From: Ewingella sp963519305
GTDB taxonomy: Bacteria; Pseudomonadota; Gammaproteobacteria; Enterobacterales; Enterobacteriaceae
NCBI GenBank assembly: GCA_963519305.1
Contig: CAUQMS010000010.1
Coordinates: 1-64,000 of the forward strand
Direction: 5' to 3'
Length of the DNA: 64,000 bases
Part shown: positions 7,540-15,999 of the stretch, piece by piece
Layout: every line of letters starts with the position of its first letter
Position numbering within the stretch: the stretch's first letter is position 1
Notes under the pieces: generated by a model
What the model was told of the DNA's origin: nothing
The model's database searches: none
Seen by the model: only the letters and a program-made list of their open reading frames with translations
Made by a program: the position numbers and the translations under genes

Positions 7540-8535
7540 ATGGTGACATTGGAAGACGTCGCAGCCTACGCCGGAGTATCCCGTGCCACCGTTTCCCGCG
7601 TGGTCAACGGCGATCAGAAGGTGAAGGCGGCCACGCGTGAAATCGTGGTCAGGGCCATCGCAATGCTGGGTTACAGCCCGCATCCGGCGGCCCGCGCACT
7701 GGCGTCGAGTCACAGTAATACCCTCGGGCTGGTCACCACCTCTTATCGCGGCGGATTTTTTGGCGCGCTGATGGATGTGGTCCAGACCGAAGCCGAGTCA
7801 CAGGGAAAACAGCTGGTTGTGACGCAAGGTCGTGACAGCGAAGAAAACGAACAGCAGGCGATTTCACGACTGTTTGGCCTGCGCTGCGATGGCCTGATTT
7901 TGCACGTCCGCCATATCACAGATGAACGCCTGCGGGAGCTGGCGCATAACAGCAGCCCGTTTGTCCTGCTCGACCGGCTGGTACCGGGGCTGGAGTCGCG
8001 CTGCATCAGCTTTGATCACGCCCTCGCCAGTCAGCTCGCCACCCAACATTTACTCGACGCCGGACACCGGCAGATTGCCTGTATCAGCGGGCCGCTGACG
8101 CGGTTCTCCGCGCGCATGCGCTGGCAGGGGTTTACCGATGCTATGCAGCAGGCTGGCATTACGCCGCTGGCCACGCTCGAAGGGAATTACCGGATCGACA
8201 GCGGATTCAGCCACACCGATACGCTGTTGCGCCAACCGGTCAGACCGACGGCGATTTACTGCTGTAACGAAGATATGGCGATGGGCGCACTGCTGGCGAT
8301 CAGTGAGCACCGCCTGCGCGTACCGCAGGACATTTCACTGATCTGCTATGACAGCGGTGAGCGCGCCGACTTTGTCCGCCCGGCGCTGTCCAGCGTACAT
8401 TTTCCGATCACCGACATGGCACAGTTCGCCACCTGTCTGCTTCTCGACGAGCTTTCACTGGACGGCGAACTTCTCCGCCAGCAGTTTGCACCGAAAATTG
8501 TAAGCCGTGACTCCGTCGCCCCGCCGCCGGGCTGA
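7540..8535 (+). CDS. LacI/GalR family transcriptional regulator
   Basis: A 331-aa regulator with an N-terminal LacI helix-turn-helix (VTLEDVAAYAGVSRATVSRV) and hinge, followed by a periplasmic-binding-protein-like effector domain ending near residue 325. An ATG at 7540 follows CAGGAG, so the earlier in-frame start at 7420, inside the GH4 gene, is rejected. It is the last gene of the IIB/GH4 operon and most likely binds the palindrome at 5802-5823. The inducer is probably a phosphorylated or free beta-glucoside. No close named homologue is recognised. Confidence 0.88.
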   Translation: MVTLEDVAAYAGVSRATVSRVVNGDQKVKAATREIVVRAIAMLGYSPHPAARALASSHSNTLGLVTTSYRGGFFGALMDVVQTEAESQGKQLVVTQGRDSEENEQQAISRLFGLRCDGLILHVRHITDERLRELAHNSSPFVLLDRLVPGLESRCISFDHALASQLATQHLLDAGHRQIACISGPLTRFSARMRWQGFTDAMQQAGITPLATLEGNYRIDSGFSHTDTLLRQPVRPTAIYCCNEDMAMGALLAISEHRLRVPQDISLICYDSGERADFVRPALSSVHFPITDMAQFATCLLLDELSLDGELLRQQFAPKIVSRDSVAPPPG

Positions 8536-8539
8536 TTAG

Positions 8540-8660
8540 CTCAATCAAAGACGTCATCGTTGCAGGCAGTTTGGACAAGGAGAGCACGGAAGAACCGGAG
8601 CGTACATCTGGTACGTGAGGATTCTGAGCACTACCCTGATCCAAAATGGCAAATAAGATA
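8540..8660. repeat. Probable intergenic enterobacterial repeat with small hairpin
   Basis: Gene-free stretch between lacI-type gene and codA. It contains ACCGGAGCGTACATCTGGTA followed by CGTGAGGATTCTGAGCAC, with a CGTAC/GTACG hairpin. Sequences of this style recur between genes in Serratia, Yersinia and relatives, as far as I recall. No second copy occurs in this window, and no terminator T-run is seen. Confidence 0.4.
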
Positions 8661-8665
8661 ACCTA

Positions 8666-9949
8666 TCAGCTGTTGAAATCGACGGACTCGGTTTTATCCA
8701 GATGTATCACAGTCTGCGCGGGCTGAGTTTCAGCAATCACCACACCGCGACGAATCGAATAACGCGCCGGCGTCTGCCTGCGCACCGCATCGAAACCGCT
8801 CTGCGCCGGTAAAATCACCAGATTCGCATCGTTACCGCTTTTCAGACCATAGCCTTGCAGGTTCATGGTGCGCGCGCTGTAGCTGGTGATCAGTTTGAGG
8901 CCGTCATCAATCTGCTGATATCCCATCAACTGACAGACATGCAGCCCCATATGCAGCACCTGCAACATGTTGGCGGTGCCGAGCGGATACCACGGATCGA
9001 AGACGTCATCATGACCGAAACAGACGTTAATCCCGGCATCAAGCATCTCCTTCACGCGCGTGATCCCACGGCGTTTCGGGTAGGTGTCGAAGCGTCCCTG
9101 CAGATGAATATTCACCAGCGGATTAGCCACGAAGTTAATTCCCGACATTTTCAGCAGACGGAACAGCCGCGAGGTGTACGCGCCGTTGTAGGAGTGCATC
9201 GCGGTAGTGTGGCTGGCGGTGACGCGTTCGCCCATGTTCTCACGCAGCGCCAGCGCAGCGACGGTTTCGACAAAGCGCGACTGCTCGTCATCAATTTCGT
9301 CACAGTGCACATCGATCAGCTTGTCGTATTTCTGCGCCAGCGCGAAGGTTTTATGCAGCGATTCCACGCCGTATTCGCGGGTGAATTCAAAATGCGGAAT
9401 GGCACCCACCACGTCGGCACCGAGTTTCAGCGCCTCTTCCAGCAAGGCCTCGCCGTTCGGGTAGGACATGATCCCTTCCTGCGGAAACGCCACGATCTGA
9501 ACCTCAACCCAGGGCGCGACTTCAGCCTTCACTTCCAGCATGGCTTTCAGCGCGGTGAGCGTCGGGTCCGAAACATCCACGTGGGTGCGCACGTGCTGAA
9601 TACCGTTAGCGATTTGCCATTTCAACGTCTGCCAGGCGCGCTGCTTGACGTCTTCATGGGTCAGTAATGCTTTGCGTTCTGCCCAGCGCTCAATACCTTC
9701 AAACAGCGTACCGGACTGATTCCAGGCCGGTTGCCCGGCAGTCTGCGTGGTATCGAGATGGATATGGGGTTCGATAAAAGGCGGTATCGCCAGCCCACTC
9801 TGTGCGTCCAGTACGCCGTCGGTTTCTGCCGTGTCTTCTGGCTGACTGATGATCTGCCGCAGGCGGCCATCGGCAATATCAATCTGCCATAACCCTTCAC
9901 GGTCAGGCATTCGTACGTTCTTAATGGTACGCAAAAGGGATGTTGTCAC
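8666..9949 (-). CDS. codA: Cytosine deaminase CodA
   Basis: A 427-aa amidohydrolase, the same length as E. coli CodA, that converts cytosine to uracil and ammonia for pyrimidine salvage. Metal and catalytic motifs are all present: EPHIHLD, the DVHCDEIDDE segment, TASHTTAMHS and FGHDDVFDPW. These match the histidine/glutamate/aspartate iron site of cytosine deaminase. No codB (cytosine permease) lies next to it, unlike the E. coli codBA operon. It is divergent from nirB. Confidence 0.93.
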   Translation of the reverse strand: MTTSLLRTIKNVRMPDREGLWQIDIADGRLRQIISQPEDTAETDGVLDAQSGLAIPPFIEPHIHLDTTQTAGQPAWNQSGTLFEGIERWAERKALLTHEDVKQRAWQTLKWQIANGIQHVRTHVDVSDPTLTALKAMLEVKAEVAPWVEVQIVAFPQEGIMSYPNGEALLEEALKLGADVVGAIPHFEFTREYGVESLHKTFALAQKYDKLIDVHCDEIDDEQSRFVETVAALALRENMGERVTASHTTAMHSYNGAYTSRLFRLLKMSGINFVANPLVNIHLQGRFDTYPKRRGITRVKEMLDAGINVCFGHDDVFDPWYPLGTANMLQVLHMGLHVCQLMGYQQIDDGLKLITSYSARTMNLQGYGLKSGNDANLVILPAQSGFDAVRRQTPARYSIRRGVVIAETQPAQTVIHLDKTESVDFNS

Positions 9950-10062
9950 GCGTTACCTCATCGTTTGGGAATGAAGGCTATATATTTGCCAATACGTGAA
10001 CAATAGCCTGAAAGTGTCTATAAATCGAAAGGTTACGCAAAAACCCAATGAAATCAGTAAAA

Positions 10063-10078
10063 TACCACCTAAGAGGTA
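10063..10078 (+). promoter_or_regulatory. NarL/NarP 7-2-7 site at the nirB promoter
   Basis: Inverted heptamers TACCACC and AGAGGTA (complement TACCTCT) are separated by 2 bp, the classical NarL/NarP arrangement. The centre, 10070.5, lies 28 bp upstream of the FNR site centre. That equals the -69.5/-41.5 spacing of the E. coli nirB promoter. Confidence 0.8.
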
Positions 10079-10091
10079 TATTGGGAGCCGC

Positions 10092-10105
10092 TTGATTTGC
10101 ATCAA
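10092..10105 (+). promoter_or_regulatory. FNR site at the nirB promoter
   Basis: TTGAT-TTGC-ATCAA is a perfect match to the FNR consensus TTGATnnnnATCAA. If it is centred at -41.5, transcription starts near 10140. A fair -10 (TATGTT, 10127-10132) fits this, and nirB would have a leader of about 23 nt. Expression is expected under anaerobiosis and enhanced by nitrate or nitrite. Confidence 0.88.
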
Positions 10106-10162
10106 GGTGCCGGACTTCACGCGCGTTATGTTGAGCCGATAGACATCAATTTTGAGGCAAAC

Positions 10163-12715
10163 ATGAGCAAAGTCAGACTCGCGATCATTGGCAACGGCAT
10201 GGTCGGCCATCGCTTTATCGAAGATTTACTGGATAAAGCCGAACCGGGCCAGTTCGATATCACGGTATTTTGTGAAGAGCCGCGCGTGGCCTATGACCGC
10301 GTTCATCTTTCCTCCTACTTCTCGCACCATACGGCGGAAGAGCTGTCGCTGGTCCGCGAAGGTTTCTACGAGAAGCACGGCGTCAACGTACTGATCGGCG
10401 AGCGTGCCATTACGCTGAACCGTGAAGAGAAAGTGATCCACTCCAGCAGCGGCCGCTCGCTGTATTACGACAAACTGATCATCGCCACCGGCTCCTACCC
10501 CTGGGTGCCCCCTATTGCGGGATCTGATGGTCAGGACTGCTTCGTCTACCGCACGATTGAAGATTTACACGCCATCGAAGCCTGTGCCCGTCGCAGTAAA
10601 CGCGGCGCGGTGGTCGGCGGCGGCCTGCTCGGCCTCGAAGCTGCAGGCGCGCTGAAAAACCTCGGTGTGGAAACCCACGTGATTGAATTTGCACCGGGCC
10701 TGATGGCCGAACAGCTCGACGTGATGGGCGGCAACCAGCTGCGCCAGAAAATCGAAAGCATGGGCGTGCAGGTGCATACCGCAAAAAATACCAAAGAGAT
10801 CGTTCAGGGCGGCAGCGGCGCACGCAAAACCATGGCGTTCGCCGACGGCACGTCGCTTGAAGTCGATTTCATTGTCTTCTCCACCGGCATCCGTCCGCAG
10901 GACAAACTGGCCCGCCAGTGCGACCTCGAGATTGCGCCACGCGGCGGCATCGTGATCAACGACCAGTGCCAGACGAGCGACCCGGACGTCTACGCCATCG
11001 GCGAATGCGCCTCATGGAACCAGCGTACTTTCGGCCTGGTCGCACCGGGTTACAAAATGGCGCAGGTGACGGCCGACCATCTGCTGGGTCGTGACAGTCA
11101 GTTCACCGGTGCTGACATGAGCGCCAAGCTGAAATTGCTGGGCGTTGATGTCGCCGGGATTGGCGATGCCCATGCCCGTACGCCGGGCGCACGCAGCTAC
11201 GTCTATCTTGACGAAAGCAAGGCGCTCTACAAACGCCTGATCGTCAGCGAAAACAACAAAACGCTGCTCGGCGCAGTGCTGGTTGGCGACACCAGCGATT
11301 ACGGCAATCTGCTGCAACTGGTGCTGAACAATATTGAACTGCCGGACAATCCGGACGCGCTGATCCTGCCTGCGCACGCAGGCAGCGGCGGTGCGGCAAT
11401 CGGCACGGATTCCCTGCCCGATACCGCGCAAATCTGCTCCTGTTTTGACGTCACCAAAGGCGACATTATCAAAGCAGTTCAGGGCGGTTGCCACACCGTG
11501 GCGGCGCTAAAATCCGCGACCAAAGCCGGTACTGGCTGCGGGGGCTGTATTCCTCTGGTGACCCAGGTACTAAACGCCGAACTGAGCAAGCAAGGCATTG
11601 AAGTTAATCACCATCTATGCGAGCACTTTGCCTATTCCCGTCAGGAGCTGTACCACCTGATACGCGTCGAAGGAATTAAATCCTACGACCAGCTGCTGGC
11701 AAAATATGGCAAAGGCTACGGCTGCGAAGTGTGTAAACCGACCGTCGGTTCACTGCTGGCGTCGTGCTGGAATGAGTTCGTGCTCAAACCGCAGCACACC
11801 AAGTTGCAGGACACCAATGATGTGTTCCTCGCCAATATGCAAAAAGACGGCACTTACTCCGTCATCCCACGTTCGCCGGGCGGTGAAATTACCCCGCAGA
11901 GCCTGCAGGCGATTGGCGAAATTGCTGCCGAATACCATCTCTACACCAAGATCACCGGCTCACAGCGCATCGGCATGTTTGGCGCGCAGAAAGATGATTT
12001 ACCGGCCATCTGGAAAAAACTGATCAACGCCGGTTTTGAAACCGGTCAGGCCTATGCCAAAGCACTACGCATGGCGAAAACCTGCGTCGGCAGCACCTGG
12101 TGCCGTTACGGCGTCGGCGACAGCCTCGGCTTTGGTATCAGCCTGGAAAACCGCTACAAGGGCATCCGTACACCGCACAAAATGAAATTTGGCGTTTCCG
12201 GTTGTACCCGCGAATGTTCTGAAGCACAGGGCAAAGATGTCGGGATTATTGCCACCGAAAATGGCTGGAACCTGTACGTCTGCGGCAACGGCGGCATGAA
12301 ACCGCGCCACGGCGACCTGCTGGCAGCGGATCTGGATAACGACCAGATCCTGCAATACCTTGATCGCTTCATGATGTTCTATATCCGCACCGCAGATAAA
12401 CTGCAGCGCACCTCGGTGTGGCTGGAAAGTCTGGAAGGCGGCATCGACTACCTGCGCAAAGTGATTGTCGACGACAAGCTGGGCCTTAACGACCAGCTGG
12501 AAGCCGAACTGGCACGCCTGCGTGATTCCGCCGTCTGTGAATGGCAGGAAACGCTCAATGACCCGTCGGCGCAAAGCCGCTTCACTCATTTCATCAACAG
12601 CGAACAGCGTGACCCGAACGTACAGTTTGTTGGCGAACGTCTGCAACACCGCCCGGCCCGTCCGGACGAACGTATTCCGGTCACCGTGATTAACGCCGGG
12701 GAGGAAGTATTATGA
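10163..12715 (+). CDS. nirB: NADH-dependent nitrite reductase large subunit NirB
   Basis: An 850-aa cytoplasmic subunit (E. coli 847) that reduces nitrite to ammonium with NADH. Domain order: an FAD/NADH oxidoreductase (about 1-320), two BFD-like [2Fe-2S] cysteine clusters (around CSCFD and GTGCGGC, then GYGCEVC), a sulfite/nitrite-reductase ferredoxin-like half domain, and the siroheme/4Fe-4S domain. The last carries CVGSTWCRYG and GVSGCTRECSEAQGKD. Start 10163 is chosen over 10097 because it follows GAGGC, gives the normal MSKVRLAIIGNGMVGHRF start and leaves the FNR site outside the gene. It overlaps nirD by 4 nt. Confidence 0.96.
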   Translation: MSKVRLAIIGNGMVGHRFIEDLLDKAEPGQFDITVFCEEPRVAYDRVHLSSYFSHHTAEELSLVREGFYEKHGVNVLIGERAITLNREEKVIHSSSGRSLYYDKLIIATGSYPWVPPIAGSDGQDCFVYRTIEDLHAIEACARRSKRGAVVGGGLLGLEAAGALKNLGVETHVIEFAPGLMAEQLDVMGGNQLRQKIESMGVQVHTAKNTKEIVQGGSGARKTMAFADGTSLEVDFIVFSTGIRPQDKLARQCDLEIAPRGGIVINDQCQTSDPDVYAIGECASWNQRTFGLVAPGYKMAQVTADHLLGRDSQFTGADMSAKLKLLGVDVAGIGDAHARTPGARSYVYLDESKALYKRLIVSENNKTLLGAVLVGDTSDYGNLLQLVLNNIELPDNPDALILPAHAGSGGAAIGTDSLPDTAQICSCFDVTKGDIIKAVQGGCHTVAALKSATKAGTGCGGCIPLVTQVLNAELSKQGIEVNHHLCEHFAYSRQELYHLIRVEGIKSYDQLLAKYGKGYGCEVCKPTVGSLLASCWNEFVLKPQHTKLQDTNDVFLANMQKDGTYSVIPRSPGGEITPQSLQAIGEIAAEYHLYTKITGSQRIGMFGAQKDDLPAIWKKLINAGFETGQAYAKALRMAKTCVGSTWCRYGVGDSLGFGISLENRYKGIRTPHKMKFGVSGCTRECSEAQGKDVGIIATENGWNLYVCGNGGMKPRHGDLLAADLDNDQILQYLDRFMMFYIRTADKLQRTSVWLESLEGGIDYLRKVIVDDKLGLNDQLEAELARLRDSAVCEWQETLNDPSAQSRFTHFINSEQRDPNVQFVGERLQHRPARPDERIPVTVINAGEEVL

Positions 12716-13038
12716 GCCAGTGGCTGACACTCTGTTCCATCGATAAAATACTGCCGGGCTGCGGCGTCTGCGCACTGGCAGGCAACCAGCAGGTGGCGCT
12801 GTTCCGCCCCTTTACCGACGAGCAAATTTTTGCACTTTCAAACATTGACCCGTTTGCCCAGGCCAGCGTATTGTCGCGCGGCATTATCGGCGAGCATCAG
12901 GGCGAATTGTGGGTTGCCAGCCCGCTGAAAAAGCAGCATTTCCGCCTGACCGACGGCCTGTGCATGGAAGACGACAGTCACTCCATCGCGGCTTTTGAAA
13001 CGCGCGTGAAAGACGGCAACGTACAAATTCACCTTTAG
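12712..13038 (+). CDS. nirD: Nitrite reductase small subunit NirD
   Basis: A 108-aa Rieske-like subunit, the same length as E. coli NirD. It associates with NirB in the soluble NADH nitrite reductase. Like other NirD proteins it has a Rieske fold without a full set of cluster ligands. The ATGA overlap with the nirB stop indicates coupling. In E. coli nirC follows, but here cysG begins only 13 nt further on. Confidence 0.94.
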   Translation: MSQWLTLCSIDKILPGCGVCALAGNQQVALFRPFTDEQIFALSNIDPFAQASVLSRGIIGEHQGELWVASPLKKQHFRLTDGLCMEDDSHSIAAFETRVKDGNVQIHL

Positions 13039-13051
13039 GAGCGCCACTGCG

Positions 13052-14449
13052 ATGGACTACTTCCCGCTGTTTTGCCAGTTACACAATAAAGCCTGCCTGC
13101 TGGTTGGCGCGGGTGAAGTCGCAGAGCGCAAGGCCCGGTTACTGCTGGACGCCGGGGCGAAACTGACGGTTAACGCCGTGAGCTTCACCCCGCAGTTCGA
13201 CGTCTGGGCAACCGAGGGCAAAGCCGAACTGCTGACCGGTGAGTTTTCCCCCAAGCTGGTGGATGAGAAGTGGCTGGTGATCGCCGCAACAGACTCCGAA
13301 CAGGTAAATCAGGCAGTCAGCGTTGCCGCCGAACAGCGTCGCGTTTTTTGCAACGTGGTGGATGCACCGCAAAGTGCCAGCTTTATCATGCCGTCGATTA
13401 TTGACCGCTCACCGCTGATGATTGCCGTCTCATCCGGAGGCAATGCGCCGGTGCTGGCGCGGCTGTTACGTGAGCGCCTCGAAGCCATTCTGCCACAGCA
13501 TCTGGGCAAACTGGCGCAGGCGGCGGGCGGATTACGCCATCGTGTTAAACAGCATTTCCCGGATATTCCCCTGCGCCGCCGCTGGTGGGAAAAGCTGTTC
13601 AATCATCACCGTCTGGCACAGTCGCTGGCCAACAATGATCAGCAACAGAGTGATGCCTATATCGAAGAAATGTTCAGTGAACCGGTTGAGCATCATGGCG
13701 AGGTGATTCTGGTGGGTGCCGGTCCCGGTGATGCAGGCCTGCTGACGCTCAAAGGCCTGCAACAGATGCAGCTGGCGGACGTCGTGGTGTATGACCGGCT
13801 GGTGTCTGAAGAGGTGCTAAATTTAGTGCGCCGCGACGCTGAGCGGATTTTTGTCGGCAAGCGCGCAGGTCACCACTGCGTACCTCAGGAGCAGATCAAT
13901 CAGATCCTGCTCGAGCAGGCCAAACTGGGGAAACGCGTCGTTCGCCTTAAAGGCGGCGACCCATTCATCTTCGGGCGTGGCGGCGAAGAGCTGGAAGCGC
14001 TGAAAGCCGAAGGGATCGCCTTCTCCGTCGTGCCGGGGATCACCGCCGCATCAGGTTGTTCCGCCTACAGCGGCATTCCGCTGACGCACCGCGACCACGC
14101 ACAAAGCGTGCGCCTGATCACCGGCCATGCCAAACAGGACGGCGATCTTGACTGGGCCTGTCTGGCGCAAAGCCAACAGACGTTGGTGTTTTATATGGGA
14201 TTGACACAGGCCCCTGAAATTCAGCGTCGCCTGCTGGAACATGGCCTGCCCGCTACTACCCCGGTGGCACTGGTAGAAAACGGCACCACCCAACAGCAGC
14301 GCGTCGTGACCGGTGAACTGACACAGTTAGGCACTCTGGCCGAACAGGTGCAGAGCCCGAGCCTGATTATTGTCGGATCAGTGGTTAGCCTGCGCAAAAA
14401 GCTTAACTGGTTTGCCAGTGAAACCGTAGTACATGAGGGCTCTCAGTAA
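13052..14449 (+). CDS. cysG: Siroheme synthase CysG
   Basis: A 465-aa trifunctional enzyme (E. coli 457). The N-terminal half (about 1-200) is the precorrin-2 dehydrogenase/ferrochelatase with the GAGEVAERKARLL nucleotide-binding motif. The C-terminal half (from about 215) is uroporphyrinogen-III methyltransferase, with VGAGPGDAGLLTLKG, VVRLKGGDPFIFGRG and VVPGITAASG. It makes the siroheme needed by NirB and sulfite reductase. AGGAG precedes the ATG. Third gene of the nir operon. Confidence 0.96.
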   Translation: MDYFPLFCQLHNKACLLVGAGEVAERKARLLLDAGAKLTVNAVSFTPQFDVWATEGKAELLTGEFSPKLVDEKWLVIAATDSEQVNQAVSVAAEQRRVFCNVVDAPQSASFIMPSIIDRSPLMIAVSSGGNAPVLARLLRERLEAILPQHLGKLAQAAGGLRHRVKQHFPDIPLRRRWWEKLFNHHRLAQSLANNDQQQSDAYIEEMFSEPVEHHGEVILVGAGPGDAGLLTLKGLQQMQLADVVVYDRLVSEEVLNLVRRDAERIFVGKRAGHHCVPQEQINQILLEQAKLGKRVVRLKGGDPFIFGRGGEELEALKAEGIAFSVVPGITAASGCSAYSGIPLTHRDHAQSVRLITGHAKQDGDLDWACLAQSQQTLVFYMGLTQAPEIQRRLLEHGLPATTPVALVENGTTQQQRVVTGELTQLGTLAEQVQSPSLIIVGSVVSLRKKLNWFASETVVHEGSQ

Positions 14450-14504
14450 CCTTATCTGAAGCCCGCTGACGGGCAGAAATCCAGAACATTATTTAATCAA
14501 TTCA

Positions 14505-14536
14505 GGGGTGTGACTATTTCTTCACGCCCCTTTCTT
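14505..14536 (+). terminator. Probable terminator of the nirBD-cysG operon
   Basis: A 9-bp stem, GGGGTGTGA/TCACGCCCC (one G-U pair), with a loop of 8 nt is followed by TTTCTT. It lies 56 nt after the cysG stop. Confidence 0.65.
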
Positions 14537-14697
14537 ATGCATCATGGGAAATCACACAACAGAATATAAGGGATGAAATTAAGATAATCACCGCCGCTAT
14601 CAAAAATATAAAACCATGCCAAATGGAATATTCAGAACCTTCCACTTAAACTTAAAGAGCGCCAACTGTGGCGCCTTCACCCGTGGAGGGTCAACTT

Positions 14698-15891
14698 ATG
14701 CGCCCTATCATTCATGTTGGTCATATAAACAAGATTGCCATGGCAATCCTGATCGCCCTGTCTCTGGCTGCCTGTAGTGGTAGCGGCGGCGGGGGTTCAT
14801 CTCATACTGCAAAAACCTCAACCACCGGTGCCGCAACGACCGGTGATGGTACAACCTCAGGCAGTGATGGAACGACGACAGCGGGTAATGGAACCACCAC
14901 CACAGGAAGCGGCACCGGCACAACAACCGGTGATGGCACTACAACGGCAGGCAATGGTTCTGGTTCTGGCTCTGGTTCTGGGACAGGTACCGGAACGGGC
15001 ACAGGGACGGGAACGGGAACAGGTTCAGGTTCAGGCGGGACAACAGTCACCCCTCTGGCTACCGGAACCATACTTAGCAGCGCCGGTGGCGCAGTCGGCG
15101 GTCTCGGCACCCAGATCAGCAGCATAGCGACACAAACCCCTATCGGTAATCTTCCGGTCGCCGGAACGGGCGTTGTAACCATCGTCGACAGCGCAGGTAA
15201 AGCCGTGACCGACGTCGGTGGTGGCGTACAAACTGGCATCGGGCAGCTCGGCGTCAATCCGAATGCGCTGGGCACAACGGCGGCTGGCGTCCCAAAAGCC
15301 GTGGCTGATTTAGGCACCGGTGTTTCCGGGCTCGGCACATCGCTTGCTACGAATACGGCGGGGACGCCGCTGGGTGGCGTGACGGGTGCAGCGGGCGGGC
15401 TGGTGAATAACGTCGGTCAGTTGACAACAAACACCGGCAACGGTCTGGCGCAGAATCTGCAAACCGGGGCATTATCCGGCGTGACAACGTCTGCAACGGG
15501 CGTTGTTACACCGGTCGTCGCTCAGGTTCAGGGGGTAACCCAGAATGTGGGTGGCGCAACGGGGTTAGGCGCGCCGGTTAGCGGTTTGCTTAATCAGGTC
15601 GGGACAACCGTCAGCTCCGCAGGGACACAGTTAACCAGTTCGGCACCGGCCCTGGCAGGCCTTGGCACCACGGTCACCGATACCGGACAGGCGGTCTCGA
15701 GAACCGGCGTATTAGTGGTTCCGGCCAGCAATACCACGACATCCACAGCCAGCAATTCCGGCGGGATCTCGGCGGGTGCCGGCGTTTCGGCTTCACCGGC
15801 AGGCGGATTAATTTCCGGTCTTCAGGGCACCGTTAGCGGCCTGGCCAGCGTAACTGCCGGTCTCACAGTACAAAAACCTAAATCACAGTAA
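14698..15891 (+). CDS. Glycine/threonine-rich surface lipoprotein, partner of the downstream TpsB
   Basis: A 397-aa protein with a lipoprotein signal: hydrophobic AMAILIALSL then lipobox LAAC, acylated cysteine C26. Serine at +2 suggests outer-membrane sorting. Residues 27-120 are low complexity (GSG, TGTG, GDGTT). The rest is a repetitive Gly/Thr/Val/Ala-rich region with recurring GLGT, VGGxxG and TGVV motifs. No further cysteine or obvious enzyme motif is seen. Databases tend to label such proteins collagen-like triple-helix repeat proteins. Start 14698 follows GTGGAGGG. It probably forms a unit with the FhaC-type gene at 16000. The function is unknown. Confidence 0.75.
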   Translation: MRPIIHVGHINKIAMAILIALSLAACSGSGGGGSSHTAKTSTTGAATTGDGTTSGSDGTTTAGNGTTTTGSGTGTTTGDGTTTAGNGSGSGSGSGTGTGTGTGTGTGTGSGSGGTTVTPLATGTILSSAGGAVGGLGTQISSIATQTPIGNLPVAGTGVVTIVDSAGKAVTDVGGGVQTGIGQLGVNPNALGTTAAGVPKAVADLGTGVSGLGTSLATNTAGTPLGGVTGAAGGLVNNVGQLTTNTGNGLAQNLQTGALSGVTTSATGVVTPVVAQVQGVTQNVGGATGLGAPVSGLLNQVGTTVSSAGTQLTSSAPALAGLGTTVTDTGQAVSRTGVLVVPASNTTTSTASNSGGISAGAGVSASPAGGLISGLQGTVSGLASVTAGLTVQKPKSQ

Positions 15892-15922
15892 ACAGCCGCA
15901 GGGCTGAATAAAAAGCATTAAA

Positions 15923-15947
15923 CACTCCCCGGCGAGGTCGGGGAGTG
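15923..15947 (+). terminator. Hairpin between the lipoprotein gene and the TpsB gene
   Basis: A perfect 9-bp stem, CACTCCCCG/CGGGGAGTG, with a 7-nt loop. It lacks a T-run, so it may be a weak terminator, an RNA-stability element or an attenuator that lowers expression of the TpsB gene relative to the lipoprotein. Confidence 0.5.
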
Positions 15948-15999
15948 AGCTTCTGCTACCCGAGCCCGACCTTTTATCTATGCGACCAAAGGAATGCTT

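Noticed and set aside
14802..15338. Minus-strand ORF of 178 aa, Pro/Val-rich
   Set aside because: It is the complement of the Gly/Thr-rich lipoprotein tract; low complexity only.
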